Shown here in pieces: positions 18,699-25,815 of a stretch of 26,502 bases of DNA. The stretch is from a virus. The stretch is taken from positions 1-26,502 of the IMG/VR virus record IMGVR_UViG_3300046007_004511, one strand, 5' to 3'. The position numbers and the translations under genes were made by a program. The notes beneath the pieces were generated by a model. It ran no database searches, had not been told where the DNA came from, and saw nothing but the letters and a program-made list of their open reading frames with translations. Position 1 is the stretch's first letter, and each line of letters opens with the position of its first letter.

Positions 18699-20197
18699 TG
18701 GCACTTGATTCAAATATTGTTGGCGCACTTTCTGGCACTGGTGCAGATGTAAATGCATCGCGTCAATTAAAGGTAGTGCTCGAGACAGACGCAACTGCTA
18801 ATCCTGAGAATGTCGGCGCTACTCGACACTTTGGGGAAAATGACGGTGGCGCTTTGACAGGTGCTCCATTACTTCGCTCGCCTGAAGTTGATGTGGATTA
18901 TCGTGAACGCGCAGCAGCAGACACGATCATGGATGATCATGTGTTTAATACGATTGTGCAAGATACAGGTAAACATTCGTACAGCAACACCACAATGGCT
19001 AATGCTTGGACTGCTGGGCAGCTAACAACAAACAGCGGATCAATTACCACAACCACAACAGGCACGGTATTTTCTACCTATGCATTCTTTCCGATCCTAG
19101 GAACAACGACACTGGCAACAGACACAGAGATTGGATTCTCTGCGCAGCCACAAGCCAACACGTTTATTGAGTTCGGTATAGGCATACCAGGTGCGCAAAC
19201 AGTTGCGCCAACAGACGGTGTATTTTTCAGATTGAACGCGTCAGGCTTGCAGGGTATCGCATCGTTTAACGGTGCAGAAACATCGACAGGTATATTTAAG
19301 CAAGCAGAAGGCGCGGAAACCTTTGTTTATCAAAACTCTAAGCGCTATCAATTCATTTGCTACGCCACGACAGTAGAGGCGCAATTTTGGGTGAATGACG
19401 GAACTGGCGCGAATTGCCTAGGTACGATCCCGCTTCCATCTGGACAAAGCCGCATGTGCATGTCTAGTGCGGGTCAATTTTTCCTCAAGCATCGGATTAC
19501 AGGCGGTGCGGCTGGCGGCGTAATACAAGCAACAATGGGCGCTTACAACGTCCGGCTTGGTGGCCCCAATATGTCAACCACATTAAGCACGCAAGGGAAC
19601 CGCTTAAACGGTTCTTATCAGGGCTTGAGTGGCGGCACAATGGGTACTTCTGCACGTTTTGGCACAATCACAACAGGCAATGAAGCGAACGTAACCGCAG
19701 CAGTTCCAACGACAACAACGGCTGCGCTTGGTTCTGGTTTGGGGGGTACCTTTTGGGAAACTGTCAGCCTAGCGGTAAACACTGACGGCATCATAATGTC
19801 TTATCAGGTTCCAGCGGGGACGGTTAGCTATCCCGGCAGGCGCTTAGTTCTGCGCGGGTTGTATCTTAATAGTTACGTTCAGACGGTGATTGCAGGTGGC
19901 CCATACATCGCAGAGTGGTTCCTTGCATTTGGTCATACGGCTGTCTCACTTGCCACTACAGAGAGCGCAACAACGAAAGCTCCGCGCAGGATTGCACTGC
20001 CATTTACGCAAGCAATCACGGCAGCGCAAGCGGTTAGCACTGTGGTTTCTCAGAATGAAACATTCATGGACTTCGGAGACGCTCCTGTATTTATCAATCC
20101 GGGCGAATTTTTGCAGTTAGGCACTCGCCATATCGGTACGGCCGGCACTTCTGGCACGGTAGTTCATCGTATAACACCAGTGTTCGGCTGGGAGTAA
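18698..20197 (+). CDS. Large beta-rich virion protein, function unknown, 499 aa
   Basis: Not recognised. Gly/Thr/Ala-rich, low in charge and with many predicted strands (TNSGSITTTTTGTVFSTY, GGPYIAEWFLAFGHTAV). The N-terminal SRQLKVVLETDA and a central lectin-like stretch (FIEFGIGIPGAQTVAPTDGVFFRLNASG) resemble surface virion proteins. It lies between portal and scaffold, where head-decoration proteins are sometimes encoded. It may be a decoration or host-attachment protein; no close family is recognised. No signal peptide is present. Confidence 0.72.
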   Translation: MALDSNIVGALSGTGADVNASRQLKVVLETDATANPENVGATRHFGENDGGALTGAPLLRSPEVDVDYRERAAADTIMDDHVFNTIVQDTGKHSYSNTTMANAWTAGQLTTNSGSITTTTTGTVFSTYAFFPILGTTTLATDTEIGFSAQPQANTFIEFGIGIPGAQTVAPTDGVFFRLNASGLQGIASFNGAETSTGIFKQAEGAETFVYQNSKRYQFICYATTVEAQFWVNDGTGANCLGTIPLPSGQSRMCMSSAGQFFLKHRITGGAAGGVIQATMGAYNVRLGGPNMSTTLSTQGNRLNGSYQGLSGGTMGTSARFGTITTGNEANVTAAVPTTTTAALGSGLGGTFWETVSLAVNTDGIIMSYQVPAGTVSYPGRRLVLRGLYLNSYVQTVIAGGPYIAEWFLAFGHTAVSLATTESATTKAPRRIALPFTQAITAAQAVSTVVSQNETFMDFGDAPVFINPGEFLQLGTRHIGTAGTSGTVVHRITPVFGWE

Positions 20198-20200
20198 TAA

Positions 20201-20617
20201 ATGTCTCTACTGCTGGCGCTGCTTTCGGTAGAGACTCCGGTCGATCCGCCTATTGATTCAGGCATACCGACTAATGAAGTAGGCAAAGTATATGTAAGGC
20301 GCGGCAAGAAGATACTACTGTTCAACACGCCACAGGAAGCAGATCAGTATCTAGTAGCAGAGCAGGCAGCAAACGAAGCAATCGAGAAGGCGCAAAAGAC
20401 TTCAAGACGCGCAAGAAAGCGGCTGAAAGAGAAGATTTACCCAGCGGCAGACTCGATTGATTTAGTCGAGATCGAGAAGTTAGCGGTCAATTTTGATGCG
20501 CCATTTGATGTAAGCAAGCTTTTTAAAGAACAAGATTACGAAGAGCTAGTACGGATTGCTGAAGTCTTGCGCCAGATGCAGGACGAAGAAGAAATTGAAC
20601 TTTTATTGATTGCGTGA
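20201..20617 (+). CDS. Hypothetical head-region protein, 138 aa
   Basis: Not recognised. The N-terminus is hydrophobic (LLLALLSVETPVDPPID), followed by a strand-like VYVRRGKKILLF, a charged helix (EAIEKAQKTSRRARKRLKEK) and an acidic helical C-terminus. The context between a virion protein and scaffold suggests a head role, but nothing shows what. Starts four bases after the previous stop. Confidence 0.72.
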   Translation: MSLLLALLSVETPVDPPIDSGIPTNEVGKVYVRRGKKILLFNTPQEADQYLVAEQAANEAIEKAQKTSRRARKRLKEKIYPAADSIDLVEIEKLAVNFDAPFDVSKLFKEQDYEELVRIAEVLRQMQDEEEIELLLIA

Positions 20618-20931
20618 ACATGAACAACATAGAACAACGTAACGCCATTGTAAGAGCGCAAGAAGCCGAGAGAATCCTAGAGTCTGAGGTGTTTAAGCTA
20701 GCGATCCAAACGCTGAGAACTAGCGTCATGGAGCAGTGGAAAAACTGCCCAATTAGAGATAAAGAGGGGCAATTGCTCTTGCTTCAATTGGCAAAGGTCA
20801 CAGACAAGTTTGAGGGCATCTTTGTAGGCTTGGTTGAGCAAGGCAAGATGGTACAGCACAAGATTGATTTGGACGACGCACGAAACGAAACGCAGCCGCG
20901 ACGTTTCATGCGAAAAGTTTTCAACGGTTAG
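20614..20931 (+). CDS. Helical hypothetical protein upstream of scaffold, 105 aa
   Basis: The pattern AQEAERILESEVFKLAIQTLR then EQWKNCPIRDKEGQLLLLQLAKV resembles small helical proteins that accompany scaffold or head genes in podoviruses ('E-x-W-x-x-x-P-x-R-D-x-E' core). GTG at 20614 overlaps the previous stop by four bases; ATG at 20620 is an alternative. Role unknown. Followed by an 82-bp gap with a CCTCC/GGAGG hairpin before the scaffold. Confidence 0.75.
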   Translation: MNMNNIEQRNAIVRAQEAERILESEVFKLAIQTLRTSVMEQWKNCPIRDKEGQLLLLQLAKVTDKFEGIFVGLVEQGKMVQHKIDLDDARNETQPRRFMRKVFNG

Positions 20932-20948
20932 GCACTTAACCAAACGCA

Positions 20949-20965
20949 AACGCTGAGAAGCGCTG
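20949..20965 (+). repeat. Copy one of a 17-bp repeat ahead of a structural gene
   Basis: AACGCTGAGAAGCGCTG. Copy two, AACGCTGTGAAGCGCTG, lies at 22998-23014 before the gene after the capsid protein; 16 of 17 bases agree. It contains AGCGCT and can form a small hairpin. A third partial match (AAACGCTGAGAA, near 20708) lies inside the upstream gene. Role unknown. Confidence 0.5.
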
Positions 20966-21013
20966 CTATTTCCTCCTAGTGCCACGGGAGGCAATATTGA
21001 CTAGAGGTAGAAA

Positions 21014-21973
21014 ATGGACGGACACGCTAACGCACCCGAACCGACAATTAATGATTTAGCGTCATTTTTGGCTGACACTCCAGAAACGGAACCAGCGGGG
21101 GAAGATGACGAACAAATTAACGCTGACGAATCGACCGAGGAAATCGACACCGAAGAGGAAGCAAACGATCAGACAGATGATGATTCTGAGGAAGAAGAAG
21201 CCGAAGAAGAAGAGCCTGCACCTGAGCGCAAATTAAAGGTCACCATTAAGGCTGACGATGGTTCTGAAGTAATAGAAGAGATCCCTGAGACTGAACTGGT
21301 CAAGGGCTATCAAAGACAAGCTGATTACACTCGCAAGACGCAAGCGCTAGCCGAGCGAGAAAATCAAGCCGTCCAGATGCTTCAAACGAAACATCAAGAA
21401 ATACAAAGCCAATACCTGCATCAAGCGGAACTCACGCGAGCAGCAATTGTGAACATGGCGGGGATTAAGTCGGAGCAAGAGCTAGCATTACTTGCGCAAA
21501 CTGATCCAGCGGAATGGGTCGCAGAGCAGCAACGACAAAAGCAAATAAACGCCTATATCAACTCGCTAGATCAACAGATTCAAGCGGAAAGACAGCAAGC
21601 GCAAGCGATACAAGCTGAGCAGCAAGCTATGGCAAAGAAGCAGGCTTTTGACAATGCGTGGAGCCAATTACAGGCAGCGAAGATTGACAGAACGCAGTTG
21701 GAAAACATCTTTTCCAGCGCAACAAAACACTATGGCTTTTCACAAGCCGAACTATCAAACATTTACGACCATCGCGCAGTGTTACTCATGAAGGACGCTG
21801 CTGCTTATCGTGAATTACAGGCAAAGAAGGCAGAAGTCACCAAGAAGGCTGACGCTGCACCGAGATTGCCAAGCAAACAAACAAACAACGCCAACCCGAA
21901 ATCAAAAGCCATTGAACAAAAGTTCAAATCTGGCAGGGCAAAGCTCACGGATTTGGCAGCATATTTATCTTAA
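21014..21973 (+). CDS. Capsid scaffolding protein
   Basis: A 319-residue assembly core for procapsids. Its N-terminus is strongly acidic (STEEIDTEEEANDQTDDDSEEEE), followed by a short beta region (KLKVTIKADDGSEVIEEIPETELVKGYQRQADYTRKTQAL, about 74-113) common in phage scaffolds, then a long Gln-rich coiled coil (about 105-215). The basic C-terminus (SKAIEQKFKSGRAKLTDLAAYL) probably binds the coat protein, as in P22. It directly precedes the capsid gene. AGAGGTAG precedes the start. Confidence 0.9.
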   Translation: MDGHANAPEPTINDLASFLADTPETEPAGEDDEQINADESTEEIDTEEEANDQTDDDSEEEEAEEEEPAPERKLKVTIKADDGSEVIEEIPETELVKGYQRQADYTRKTQALAERENQAVQMLQTKHQEIQSQYLHQAELTRAAIVNMAGIKSEQELALLAQTDPAEWVAEQQRQKQINAYINSLDQQIQAERQQAQAIQAEQQAMAKKQAFDNAWSQLQAAKIDRTQLENIFSSATKHYGFSQAELSNIYDHRAVLLMKDAAAYRELQAKKAEVTKKADAAPRLPSKQTNNANPKSKAIEQKFKSGRAKLTDLAAYLS

Positions 21974-21990
21974 TTTAGGAGTCATACATC

Positions 21991-22962
21991 ATGGCAGTTC
22001 CAGCACAACTATTTCAAGCGGCATCTGTTAAAGGTAACCGCGAGGACTTGATCGACAAGATTTTTCAAGTGTCGCCAACAGAAACCCCGATTACATCGGC
22101 AGCAGGCAAAGTCACAGCAACAAGCGTATTTCATGAATGGCAGGTTGATAGCTTAGCGGCTCCGGTCTCCACCAATGCAGCGATTGACGGTGACGACGCA
22201 ACTTTGCAATCACAGACAGCAACACAACGCTTGGGCAATCATTGCCAAATCTTGACAAAGGTCATCGGTGTTTCTCGTCGCGCTAACTTGATCAAAAAAG
22301 CGGGTCGCGGTATGGAGTTGGGTTATTTAAAAGCCAAAGCCATGACCGAGTTGAAGCGTGATATTGAGAAAACAGCGGTTTCTCTCAACCCAGCGGTTGC
22401 GGCAACGACTTCTGTAGCTGGCAAAATGGGCGGCTTGGCGGTGCAATGTGTTACTAACACATCACACGGTTCTGGCGGTTCTACTGCTGCTTGGACTGCT
22501 GGCGCTCCAACTACTGCGCCTACATCTGGTACCGGTCGCGCATTGACTGCGGCTCAAGTTTCGACTGTTCAGCAATCTATCTTCACAAACAGCGGTACGC
22601 AGCCAGGTGAAATCTTCTTGTCACCAGCGCATAAAGTTGTGTTCTCTGCCTTCACAGGTATTGCCACAAACCGCTTGGACTTGAAAACCAAATCTCAGCA
22701 AGGCGCGATCATCGTTGGCGCTGACGTGTATATGGGTGACTTTGGCGCGATCAATATCGTTCCACACTACATGATGGCAGGCTCAACGGATGCATTCATC
22801 TTGAACACTGACTACATTGATGTAGCTTTCTTGGACGGTATCAAGGAATCGGCATTGGCGAAAACTGGCGACAGTGAACGTATTTTGATCACTGCTGACT
22901 GTACTTTGGCGGTTCGTAGTCCAGCAGCACAAGGTAAGATTTCCGACTTAACAGGCGGCTAA
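21991..22962 (+). CDS. Major capsid protein (SU10/DUF5309 type)
   Basis: A 323-residue coat protein of the SU10-like (DUF5309) family. Diagnostic parts: NREDLIDKIFQVSPTETPITSAAGK (about 16-40), VFHEWQVDSLAAPV, AIDGDDATLQSQTATQRLGNHCQIL, VIGVSRRANLIKKAGRGMELGYLKAKAMTELKRDIE and a C-terminal segment ending in RSPAAQGKISDL. Ile/Val-rich strands around ADVYMGDFGAINIVPHYMM fit an HK97-like fold. AGGAG lies about ten bases before the start. Probably among the most abundant virion proteins. Confidence 0.93.
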   Translation: MAVPAQLFQAASVKGNREDLIDKIFQVSPTETPITSAAGKVTATSVFHEWQVDSLAAPVSTNAAIDGDDATLQSQTATQRLGNHCQILTKVIGVSRRANLIKKAGRGMELGYLKAKAMTELKRDIEKTAVSLNPAVAATTSVAGKMGGLAVQCVTNTSHGSGGSTAAWTAGAPTTAPTSGTGRALTAAQVSTVQQSIFTNSGTQPGEIFLSPAHKVVFSAFTGIATNRLDLKTKSQQGAIIVGADVYMGDFGAINIVPHYMMAGSTDAFILNTDYIDVAFLDGIKESALAKTGDSERILITADCTLAVRSPAAQGKISDLTGG

Positions 22963-22972
22963 TCGTTTTAAT

Positions 22973-22997
22973 GGGAGGGCTTCGGCTCTCCCTTCTT
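22973..22997 (+). terminator. Terminator-like hairpin after the capsid gene
   Basis: GGGAGGGC (22973-22980) pairs with GCTCTCCC (22985-22992) around the tetraloop TTCG (22981-22984), with one G-U pair, followed by TTCTT. The cUUCGg loop makes it very stable. The poor T-run makes it leaky, so it would mainly raise capsid messages relative to later genes. Confidence 0.7.
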
Positions 22998-23014
22998 AAC
23001 GCTGTGAAGCGCTG
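22998..23014 (+). repeat. Copy two of the 17-bp repeat
   Basis: AACGCTGTGAAGCGCTG, one base different from the copy at 20949-20965. It lies between the capsid hairpin and the ribosome-binding region (GGAG) of the next gene. It may be a remnant of a recombination junction between modules; no function is established. Confidence 0.5.
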
Positions 23015-23023
23015 GAGAAAACA

Positions 23024-23347
23024 ATGGATTCACATGTTGGTTCATTCTCGATTGACGAAGGTGTTGATGCTTTCGGCACGAGAACACAGATTATTTTTGA
23101 CGGCGATCAAGTCGTAAATAAACGCACATTTGACGCTGCGCCTTTGCTGAAAGAAGCGGCAGAAGCTAGGGCAGTGACTGCTGGTGATCGGTGGAAAGAA
23201 GGTCTCGGAACTCGCGTTGGTACGGTTCCTATGGCGATCTACCAAGACGCGCTCAAGATCACTAATGTCGAAGAACGAAACAAGTATTTGCTGAATTATC
23301 TTCGCCAAAATCCATTATTTGTCACCTTTGATAAGTTTCTAAAATGA
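23024..23347 (+). CDS. Hypothetical head protein, 107 aa
   Basis: Not recognised precisely. The frame FDGDQVVNKRTFDAAPLLKEAAEARAVTAGDRWKEGLGTRVGTVPMAIYQDALKI resembles a short family found after SU10-like capsid genes: a beta start, an E-x-A-x-x-x-R helix, and a VGTVP segment. A head-completion or adaptor role is likely from position only. Overlaps the adaptor gene by four bases. Confidence 0.78.
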   Translation: MDSHVGSFSIDEGVDAFGTRTQIIFDGDQVVNKRTFDAAPLLKEAAEARAVTAGDRWKEGLGTRVGTVPMAIYQDALKITNVEERNKYLLNYLRQNPLFVTFDKFLK

Positions 23348-23934
23348 CCTATTCAGAACTGAAAACGGCAATCGCTGACTTTCTGCATCGGTCAGATTTG
23401 ACAGCGACTATTCCGCAATTTATCGAACGTGCAGAGGCGGCATTATTCCGCGAATTGAACATTAAAGACTTGCGTGTGTCGGTCACTGGTACGACTACGG
23501 GACAATACGCAACTTTGCCTGCTGACTTTGGCGAAGTGGTGCGGGTTACTTGTAATTACTTAGGCACTGAATACGATCTTGATTATGGATCACAGCCAAT
23601 TGATTACACGATGACAGCGCCAAAGTATTACGCGCTAGAGAATAACAAGCTCAGATTATTTGGCACGTCAACAGGACAGGCTTACACGTTATTTTACACG
23701 CCAAAAATTGAAGCATTAAGCGATACCAATACGACAAATTGGCTATTGGAAAACGCGCAGGATTTGTACTTGTACGCATCTAGTTTAGAAGCTGCACGAT
23801 ACAGCCGAGATTCAGAGTTAGAGCAAAAATTGATGATGCTTGTCGCGCCTTTGATTGACAGCATTAAACGCTACGCAGAACGCAAGGGACAGCCTACTAG
23901 CGGCTCTTTGCAGATTAGACCACGGAGATATTGA
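23344..23934 (+). CDS. Head-tail adaptor (SU10/P22 gp4-like)
   Basis: A 196-residue adaptor ring that joins portal and tail. Motifs of this phage adaptor family: TYSELKTAIADFLHRSDL, IPQFIERAEAALFRELNI, TLPADFGEVVRV, APKYYALENNKLRLFG, then TNWLLENAQDLYLYASSLEAARYSRD (about 137-162). The C-terminus is basic (RPRRY). It lies two genes after the capsid protein, the normal place in SU10-like heads. Confidence 0.88.
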   Translation: MTYSELKTAIADFLHRSDLTATIPQFIERAEAALFRELNIKDLRVSVTGTTTGQYATLPADFGEVVRVTCNYLGTEYDLDYGSQPIDYTMTAPKYYALENNKLRLFGTSTGQAYTLFYTPKIEALSDTNTTNWLLENAQDLYLYASSLEAARYSRDSELEQKLMMLVAPLIDSIKRYAERKGQPTSGSLQIRPRRY

Positions 23935-24932
23935 TGGGCTTAGAAACTGGTACGCACATAAGCGATTTAGTCGCAACAAATCCGCTTGGGTCAGATCAAA
24001 AGACCACGGCTGACGATCATATTAGGCTGCTGAAATTTACTTTAAAGTCATCATTTCCGAATGTAAATGGCGCTGTTAATCCAACGCCTACAGAGTTTAA
24101 TTACTTGGTCGGTGTAACGTCAGGGATTCAAGCGCAAATCACTGCAAAAGGTGCGATTACTGGTCAGACATGGACGGGAACGCATGCATTCCCAAGCACC
24201 GTCTCATTTGGCAATGTGTCAGCCACAGAGATTTCATACCTTGATGGTGTGACTAGCGCTATTCAGACGCAGATTGACGCAAAAGGCGCGATTGCTGGCC
24301 AAGCGTGGACAGGAACTCATAATTTCACAGGCGCGACAGCAACGGCAACAACGCAAACAGTCGGAGATAACAGCACAAAACTTGCTACAACGGCATACGC
24401 AGATTCAGCTAGGGCGATTGGGGATTGGGTTAGATTGTCAACAGCAACAGCATCAGCAAGCGCAACGGTGGCTTTTACTAGCCTAATTACTTCGACTTAT
24501 GATGTTTATATGCTGGAGGTTCTTAACGCTAAGCCTGCAACAAACGGTGCATTGTTTTATCTTCAAACTAGCGCAAACAACGGCTCGACTTACGATAACT
24601 CTGCGGGGAATTATCTTGGTGTAAACACTGTAATGAAAGCGGCAGGTGTGACCGCATCGAGCGCGGGGACTGGGAATATGGTTTTAAGTGATGGGATTTC
24701 ATCATCGAGAGAGGGCTTTTCAGGGTTTATTTTCATTCTTACTCCTAGTGCTGTAGCTCGATGCCATATTCGATCAGAGGGGGCTTACACAGACTCTGCG
24801 GGTACTGTGGAAACTCTTTCATTGACTGCTGCATACAGAGATTCTGCTGCTGCTGTTAATGCAATTCGAGTTTTGATGAGTACAGGCAATATAACATCAG
24901 GCACGTTCAACCTTTACGGGAGAAAAAAATAA
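23934..24932 (+). CDS. Tail fibre / receptor-binding protein with internal repeats, 332 aa
   Basis: Tail fibre, probably trimeric. The N-terminus has the common attachment pattern NPLGSDQKTTADDHIRLLKFTLKSSFPNVNGAV (16-48). Two units of about 34 residues at 53-86 and 98-131 repeat TE-(F/I)-x-YL-x-GVTS-x-IQ-x-QI-x-AKGAI-x-GQ-x-WTGTH-x-F. The C-terminus is a beta-rich tip. The ATG at 23934 shares one base with the previous stop. No tail spike or catalytic motif. It defines host range. Confidence 0.85.
   Translation: MGLETGTHISDLVATNPLGSDQKTTADDHIRLLKFTLKSSFPNVNGAVNPTPTEFNYLVGVTSGIQAQITAKGAITGQTWTGTHAFPSTVSFGNVSATEISYLDGVTSAIQTQIDAKGAIAGQAWTGTHNFTGATATATTQTVGDNSTKLATTAYADSARAIGDWVRLSTATASASATVAFTSLITSTYDVYMLEVLNAKPATNGALFYLQTSANNGSTYDNSAGNYLGVNTVMKAAGVTASSAGTGNMVLSDGISSSREGFSGFIFILTPSAVARCHIRSEGAYTDSAGTVETLSLTAAYRDSAAAVNAIRVLMSTGNITSGTFNLYGRKK
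24090..24326 (+). repeat. Two-unit internal repeat in the tail fibre gene
   Basis: Units at about 24090-24191 and 24225-24326, 135 bp apart (45 residues). The shared residues include GVTS, AKGAI, GQ and WTGTH. This implies duplication of a shaft module and offers a site for expansion or contraction by recombination. Confidence 0.7.
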
Positions 24933-25375
24933 TGAATAAAATCGTAAATGGCGAACAGGTTGAAATGACAGCCGAGGAAATCGCAGAGTTTGAAGCATCA
25001 CGCGCAGAGTCACCAGAAAGCATCAAGGCGCGGAAATGGGAGGAAATCAAAGCCTATCGCGATAACTTGGTGAATGATGGCGGTTTTAAGGTCGGTGCGC
25101 ATTGGTACCACTCAAACCTATTGAGTCGTACGCAATACATTTCTTTAGTCATGATGGGCGCAGGCATTCCAGCGGGCACGACATGGAAAACGCTTGATAA
25201 TGGCTATATCTCAATGACACAAACGCTGGCGGGGCAAATCTTCGCGGCTGGTGCTGCGCAAGATGCTGCGTTATTTGCAAAAGCAGCAGAACACAAAGCA
25301 GCATTGGACGCATCTAGCGATCCTGCAAACTACGATTACAAAACTGGCTGGCCTGAAACTTACACAGGTGAATAA
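24932..25375 (+). CDS. DUF4376-type protein linked to tail fibre, 147 aa
   Basis: Short tail-associated protein, perhaps a fibre-assembly chaperone. The C-terminal half follows the DUF4376 layout: REEIKAYRDNL-like (KWEEIKAYRDNL), a GGFKVGAHWYHSN segment, LSRTQYISLVMMGAGIPAGTTWKTLDNGYISMT, and a helical close. The N-terminal 30 residues resemble the fibre-linked 'MTAEEIAEFE' region. It starts on the last base of the fibre's stop codon (TAATG), so it is coupled. Function is inferred from position. Confidence 0.8.
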   Translation: MNKIVNGEQVEMTAEEIAEFEASRAESPESIKARKWEEIKAYRDNLVNDGGFKVGAHWYHSNLLSRTQYISLVMMGAGIPAGTTWKTLDNGYISMTQTLAGQIFAAGAAQDAALFAKAAEHKAALDASSDPANYDYKTGWPETYTGE

Positions 25376-25815
25376 TGACGATCAAAATCGCGTTTTTCAA
25401 AGGCACGAAAACGGGCTTGGCGGGTCTTTATAACCGAGGTGTAAGGTTTGTCACGAAAGGCAAATATTCGCACTGTGAGATTGTTTTTAGTGACGGTATG
25501 AGCGCTTCTAGTTCCTTTATGGACGGTGGCGTTAGATTCAAGGCGATCGACTACAGTTCACACAATTGGGATTTCCTCGAGATCGATTCACAGTTTGAAA
25601 AGAAAGCGCGGGAATGGTTCAAAGAGCATGAAGGGCAAGCATACGACTTGATCGGCAATGTTCACTTTTTATTCCCCTTTGTTGGGGATAATCGGCACAA
25701 ATGGTCTTGTGCTGAATCCATTGCAGAAGCATTAGAAGTGCCTGACGCATGGCGCGTTCACCCCAATTCACTTTACGGAATCGTTAAGACATTTTATGCC
25801 AATAGTACAAATTAA
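25375..25815 (+). CDS. Permuted NlpC/P60-like (papain fold) protein, 146 aa
   Basis: A papain-like fold with permuted order: the catalytic His comes first in GKYSHCEIVFSDG (about 30-42) and the Cys later in HKWSCAESIAEAL (about 112-124), as in YiiX/LRAT-type enzymes. This family includes amidases and peptidases acting on cell wall or lipids. In phages such proteins occur beside tail genes and may cut the peptidoglycan or host envelope on entry. No signal peptide. Starts on the last base of the previous stop. Confidence 0.75.
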   Translation: MTIKIAFFKGTKTGLAGLYNRGVRFVTKGKYSHCEIVFSDGMSASSSFMDGGVRFKAIDYSSHNWDFLEIDSQFEKKAREWFKEHEGQAYDLIGNVHFLFPFVGDNRHKWSCAESIAEALEVPDAWRVHPNSLYGIVKTFYANSTN

